Notes under the pieces: generated by a model
What the model was told of the DNA's origin: nothing
The model's database searches: none
The model's input: only the letters and a program-made list of their open reading frames with translations
DNA from: Tilletiaria anomala UBC 951
Lineage: Eukaryota > Basidiomycota > Exobasidiomycetes > Georgefischeriales > Tilletiariaceae
Length of the DNA: 64,000 nucleotides
Assembly: GCF_000711695.1 (NCBI RefSeq)
Contig: NW_013547013.1
Location: 186,001-250,000 of the forward strand
Direction: 5' to 3'
Program-made: the position numbers and the translations under genes
Part shown: positions 58,804 to 64,000 of the stretch, piece by piece
How positions within the stretch are numbered: position 1 is the first letter of the stretch
How the letters are laid out: every line of letters begins with the position of its first letter

Positions 58804-61384
58804 ATGGCTGAGGTTCCGGAAGTGCCCACTTTCGACATCCCCGCTCGGCAGCGAGGCAAGGGCTCGGGTGCTAACATCAAGCCTCACATCGACCAGGCCA
58901 CCTATCAGAAGAACCACGCCGCGTCCCTCAACGACAGTGAAGCGTTCTGGGCAAAGGTGAGATGCTCGCTAAAGCTCTTCTGTCCTTTTCGATCGCGATG
59001 TGGGGCGCCGCGGGCTTGTGGCTCCCCGCCGAAGCCTTTGGAAGAAGGAGAGTTCGAGTGTGCCGAGGTGTTAGGGCTCGCATACGACACTTCCAACCTC
59101 AGGTCTGCCCTAGCCTTGGGCTTTGTTTCGGACTCGCCTCAATGTGATCCACTGGCCTGTATCAAGAAGCGGGAATCACGGATCGAGAGATGCGGTACTT
59201 CTGCTCTGCTTGTACGAGGCGACAGCGCTGGTTCGTCTCTCTCAAGGATGGATGTGGATCGTGAGGACATGACCCTGTAGTGAAGGTAGTCGGACTTGGA
59301 TGGGCACAGAGAGTGATGGAGGTCATTGACCCGCTTTCTAGAAGCTTATGCATCCGAAGATGAGGCGAATAGGAAGCACTTGCTGAAACGATGCGCTCTT
59401 TCCAGCTCGCAAATGAGACTATCTCTTGGGAGGTGCCTTTCCGCACTGTTCAGAATGGGAATTTCGAGTCCGGTGATGTTGCTTGGTTCCCAGAGGGACA
59501 GCTCAATGCGTCCTACAACTGCGTCGATCGCTGGGCGTTCAAGAACCCCAACAAGGTGAGAGGAGAGCATGAATGCGCGAAATGGCAGTATTCTGACCAT
59601 TTCACAGACCGCTATCATTTTTGAAGCTGATGAGCCTGGCAATTCCAAAGAAATCAGCTACAGCCAGCTCCTGAGAGAGGTCTCGCAGGCTGCTAATGTG
59701 CTCAAAAAGCTTGGGGTCAAGAAGGGTGATACTGTCATCGTCTACCTGCCCATGGTTCCAGAAGCTGCCATCACGCTCCTTGCCTGCGCTCGCATCGGTG
59801 CAGTTCACTCTGTCGTATTTGCTGGTTTCTCTGCCGACTCGCTCCGTGACCGCGCGAATGACTGCGGTGCGCGTGTAGTCATTACGACGGATGAGGGCCG
59901 TCGCGGCGGCAGGACGATCGCTACCAAGTCGATTGTCGATGCCGCCCTCAAGGAGTGCCCTGCCGTCGAGCACTGCCTTGTCGTCAAGCGCACCGGCAAC
60001 GAAGTCGGTTGGAACAAGAAGCGTGACCTGTGGTGGCACGAGGAGTGCGCCAAGGAGTGCGCTTACTCTGCACCGACGCCCGTCATGGCCGAGGACCCGC
60101 TGTTCATCCTCTACACTTCTGGCTCCACTGGCAAGCCCAAGGGTGTCGTGCACACCACTGGTGGCTACCTTCTCGGCGCAGCCTTGACTGTCAAGCATGT
60201 CTTTGACGTCCATGAAAACGATAAATACGCCTGCATGGCGGACATTGGTTGGATTACTGGTCACACTTATATCGTCTATGGCCCGTTGATGAACGGCGTC
60301 ACCACGCTCATATTTGAAAGCACGCCGGTATACCCGACGCCATCACGATACTGGGAGATGGTCGACCAGCACAAGGTGACGCAGTTCTACACTGCGCCGA
60401 CCTCAATTCGTCTGCTCAGGAGGCTGGGCGAGGAGCATGTCAAGAAGCACGATCTCTCTTCGCTGCGCGTCATCGGGTCCGTCGGAGAGCCTATCAACCC
60501 AGAAGCGTGGCACTGGTACAACGAAAACGTTGGCAGAAAGGAGTGCGCCATCGTCGATACCTGGTGGCAGACCGAGACGGGCTCGATCCTCATCACGCCG
60601 CTTCCTGGCGCGACCAAAGTCAAGCCCGGCAGTGCAACTTTCCCTTTCTGGGGCGTCGAACCTGTGCTCTTGGACCCGACAACCGGCCAGGTGCTCGAGG
60701 GCAACAATGTTGAAGGTGTCCTCGCCATCAAGCGTCCATGGCCTTCGATGGCGCGCACCATTTTCAACGATCATACACGATACCTCGAAACGTACATGGC
60801 CCCGTACAAGGGCTACTACTTTACCGGGGATGGCGCCGCTCGCGACAAGGATGGCTACATCTGGATCAAGGGTCGTGTAGACGACGTCATCAACGTCTCC
60901 GGCCATCGTCTCTCGACAGCCGAGATCGAGTCGGCTCTCATCGGCCACCCCGGTGTCGCGGAGACGGCTGTCGTCGGCATTGCGGAAGAGCTGACGGGTC
61001 AAGCGATCTGTGCTTATGTCACGCTCAAGCCTGACTTCAGCTACGACAACGAGGACGCGCTCATCAAGGAGCTCGTCATCCAGGTCAGGCGCAACATTGG
61101 TCCTTTCGCCGCGCCAAAGAAGATTGTTATCACGCAGGACTTGCCCAAGACTCGCAGGTGCGTAGTGCAGGTGCTTGGAAGGTGCGGCGTACTTGATCCC
61201 GGCTGATATGCTCTCTTCGCTGTTTGTTCGGTACTGCAGCGGGAAGATCATGAGACGTATTCTGCGGAAGATCGCAAGCGGCGAGGGAGGCCAGCTTGGC
61301 GATGTTTCCTCCCTCGGCGACCCATCTGTGGTGGAGAAGCTGATCGTTCAGTATGAGAGCTCCAAGGCTAGCTCCGGCAAGTGA
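58804..61384 (+). CDS. ACS1: Acetyl-CoA synthetase (AMP-forming)
   Basis: Activates acetate to acetyl-CoA through acetyl-AMP for lipid synthesis, histone acetylation and growth on C2 compounds. Exons 58804-58956, 59406-59555, 59608-61157 and 61240-61384 fit in phase, giving 665 residues. Motifs: [11 protein letters not shown] (from residue 270), [51 protein letters not shown] (from 523) and SGKIMRR with catalytic, acetylation-regulated Lys620. The first intron is 449 bases, much longer than others in the window. There is no peroxisomal SKL ending or presequence, so it is probably cytosolic or nuclear. The gene is intact. Confidence 0.96.
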
Positions 61385-63749
61385 AGAAAGAGCTGCAAAA
61401 GGTTGAAGGATCTGGAAATGGATCAGAGCGATGTGGACTTTCTGTCCTGTACGCAAGGGATGTTTATATCATCATGGAAACAAATAACTGAAGCTCGACA
61501 ATTCGTGTATGGAAGGCTCTTGGACCCTCTTTGAAAAGCACGTCTCCCGAAGAAGTCTGTCATAAAACGCATTTGTGGGGGACCCATGGATTCCATCGAT
61601 CTCAAACGGTTGTTTATGGAGTACATGTGCTTTTTTTTCTTCAGATCAGCACTGAAAACAGGACGTGTGATGGTCAGCCGTTCGAGCATTCTCCACATGT
61701 AAAGCTCGCTTGCAAGGTGGGTTGGTACCTGTGGGTTCATACGTAACGCTTCGAGCGTTCGAATACAGAGGCCCATAGCAGCTTTCGAAGCAACAGGATG
61801 CAAGGTCCAAATTCCGAGCACCGTCGATCATGGGACTATGTTACGATGCACAAACTGAATGCAGTTGTCGAATCACGAAATTCTCGAGAGTCAAGACCCG
61901 AGAGACCAGATACCCGCGGCAAGATGTATATGGTAGAGCAAAGAACGAAGCGAGCTGCGCTATGAAAGCGATCTCTAAAATTAGAGTATACATTCGTCTA
62001 CAGTCATACGCTGCATTCGTCCCGGGGTCCAACGAGCAGCCTCGGGCAGCCGGCAGCCTGTCGCTGAGAGGTCGCTGGGCGTGGCCGCAGCCGGTTTGCA
62101 AGTGCAGCGAAGCTCGTTGGCAAGGCTCATCGGCTTCTCGCTCAAGTGTATGTTAAAAATGCCTGCTATGCTGGCGACCGCGTGCGAAATCTATTCCAAG
62201 AAGTCGGTTTCCTTTCCCCAAGAGGAAATTGACCAACCCTGTGAAGCCTGCTGCAAAATCGGAATGAACTGCGACTAACCCATGAATCAGAAATCAGGAA
62301 GTAGGAATGCTCTGAGATGACTCTCTCGAGGCATATGCATGTGTACTTTTGTCGGCTCATGACTAGCCCGTCCTTGGTTTGTCATCATTCTGGGTTCTGT
62401 ACATGCTGATCCAACTTAGCTTTGTGGCGCTCTCGAGGCTTGAGATCGCTTTGGTGTGGATTCAACCTAAACCAAAGTGGATCCGAAAGCGCACAAAGTG
62501 GTAAGAGTGGCACACTGCTGCGTCGCCAGTTGCAGTCATACAATTCTGGTGGTCTATTTGTATGCACCAGGTGCCACAAGCCAAGGAACCAACAAACACG
62601 TCGGAGGGTCCACCTCTGCGGCCTGGCTTGCCAAAATGTCCGAAACATGGGAAAGAATTTCTGTGTAGGTTCAGCGCTTCCACCGGCCACCTGTGTTAAT
62701 ATAGGCTGCATCGAATGTGTGCCATGCATTAGACGAGCTCCCCAGGCGCATGCGCCGACGGCCAGCAGAATGGTCGGCCCGCTGTTGGGAGTGCTGGCGC
62801 CCTGCATACGTATAGCTAGATGTATGTTGACAGAGTACAGGGTTCCACTTCGGGGGGGGGCTTCCTAGCTTTCGAAGGGGACCTTCCTGGACTTCGAGGC
62901 TTCCACTTCATTTCTGCATTCCCTCTGTGTGTCATCTTATTAATGTTGTTAACAAACTGAATCCTGCCTTGACCTCAGGCTTTTTGCCCATGAGCTCGCC
63001 TCTTGGTCCCTATCCTGGACACTGTATTAGTTATAAACTACGTCCAACCTTGTAGCCTTGGAGAGCAGGTTTGGTTCTCGAACAGTGGCTAGTTCGCTAC
63101 TCAGAACCGTCCGATTCCTGACAGGCGCACTCAATTAACTAGATTTACCGCAAGTGCCATGCCGACCAGTATGTATCAGGAGGTACAACGTCCACAAGAT
63201 TGTCTTCCATTGTGATTGCTTTCGGCAGGCGTCTCTCGGGGCCCTTTCGGCGGCGATGAAAGCGAGGTAATCATGCGACGATGGTCAGGATGGAATGAAG
63301 TGTTGCCCCGGCGGCTGACGCGTCCCACATGCGGCGCACGCCCACACGCTGCTCTAGTGCATTCATACTGCGCATTGCACAGGCCGACGGAGATTTCTGC
63401 GGCCCTGCTGCTGGTGCTCCAGTCTGCCAACCAGATCCAGATCCAGAGCCCAAAGCACATGTTCTTTACACTGGTCGCTTACATTGCTTCCTCTTTCTAA
63501 TATACGCTACTCTGCTATGCGTTCCATTCCATCTACATTCCAGGACGATTCCATTCATTCTGTCGCATCCGCAACGAGGCCTCACCAGGGTCTGTGCCCT
63601 CATCGCGTGTCCCTTGGCTGGCTAACTTGGCAGTCCTGAGCGACTGCCAGTGCAGGTCTAGAGCACGTTCTCCAACCTCGTTCACGCAGAGATCAGCAGC
63701 AGCCTGTATCAACTGGCCGCGTGACTTGTCCCTTTAAACGGGTAATTGA
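61385..63749. other. 2.4 kb region without recognisable genes
   Basis: Short frames only, on both strands, none with family resemblance. A run of nine G lies at 62852-62860. No tRNA, transposon end or long repeat was found by eye. Confidence 0.35.
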
Positions 63750-64000
63750 TACGACGCGACTTTTGCGTCGCAATCATCCTGCTGTGTCTTCAATGCGAGG
63801 TTGAAGCGGGTGTTTCGAAGACTCGAGCCGCGCGAGGATTGCTACATCTATGGTAGCGCCTTCCGCCGCTCTGGAGCTCTGATCGGCAAAGACGTTTCCG
63901 ATGCGCTCTTCGTCTCATTGACGGCGTTGGTCACCTCTGATATCTGCAAGCGCTATCTTCAACATGCCGTATCACGTTTAGCTGCGGAACATCTATTGCT
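63750..64000 (+). other. Open frame at right edge, possible partial exon
   Basis: After a TGA at 63747-63749 the plus frame stays open to the window edge, including LEPREDCYIYGSAFRRSGALI and SLTALVTSDICKRYL. There is no in-frame ATG, so it would need an upstream exon. Amino-acid mix looks coding, but no family is recognised. Confidence 0.25.

Noticed and set aside
58957-59405. Hidden coding sequence in the long first intron of acetyl-CoA synthetase
   Set aside because: The open part beyond the donor does not match the family, whereas splicing from GCAAAG to CTCGCAAATG gives the expected protein.
1-64000. Transposable elements, viral fossils and CRISPR arrays
   Set aside because: No transposase, reverse transcriptase, integrase or capsid-like frame, no terminal repeats and no regularly spaced repeats were seen by eye.

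Overview
The window is from a nuclear fungal genome, most likely a basidiomycete; Ustilaginomycotina is a guess and not demonstrated. The evidence is dense short GT-AG introns (mostly 55-130 nt), fungal-type genes (DASH subunit SPC19, SSH4/EAR1, UTP6, MCR1, TRM2) and compact genes on both strands with short shared promoters. I see no rRNA, tRNA, CRISPR array or transposon. Most coordinates below come from hand-built splice models in which reading phase was checked across every junction.

Left part (1-14663): 5' part of CAND1 (minus, leaving the left edge), a paladin-type phosphatase-like gene (plus), UTP6 (minus), YPT7/Rab7 (plus, with a 6-nt micro-exon), then a divergent pair encoding the two halves of a bacterial-type ABC transporter, a UPF0014/FetB/STAR2-like permease (minus) and a FetA/STAR1-like ATPase (plus).

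Centre (14757-26944): a complete fungal nitrate-assimilation cluster, nitrate reductase (minus), nitrite reductase (plus) and NRT2-type nitrate transporter (plus), in which all three genes are broken. Each keeps recognisable domains along its whole length but carries in-frame stops, single-base frameshifts, a damaged splice site or lost cofactor ligands. Housekeeping genes on both sides are intact, so this looks like recent pathway loss and is the most striking feature of the window.

Right part (27902-61384): a large alpha/beta-hydrolase-fold protein resembling yeast YML020W, SEC20, TRM2, a small unknown gene, SPC19, a 4.3 kb gene-poor stretch, a PHO84-like phosphate transporter, SSH4, MCR1, SHQ1, eIF1A, YIF1 and acetyl-CoA synthetase. 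The last 2.6 kb has no recognisable gene except a possible partial exon at the right edge.

Functionally the intact genes are mostly housekeeping: cullin regulation, ribosome and snoRNP assembly, ER-Golgi-vacuole traffic, tRNA modification, kinetochore and central carbon metabolism. The nitrate cluster was the one dedicated pathway, and it is dead or dying.
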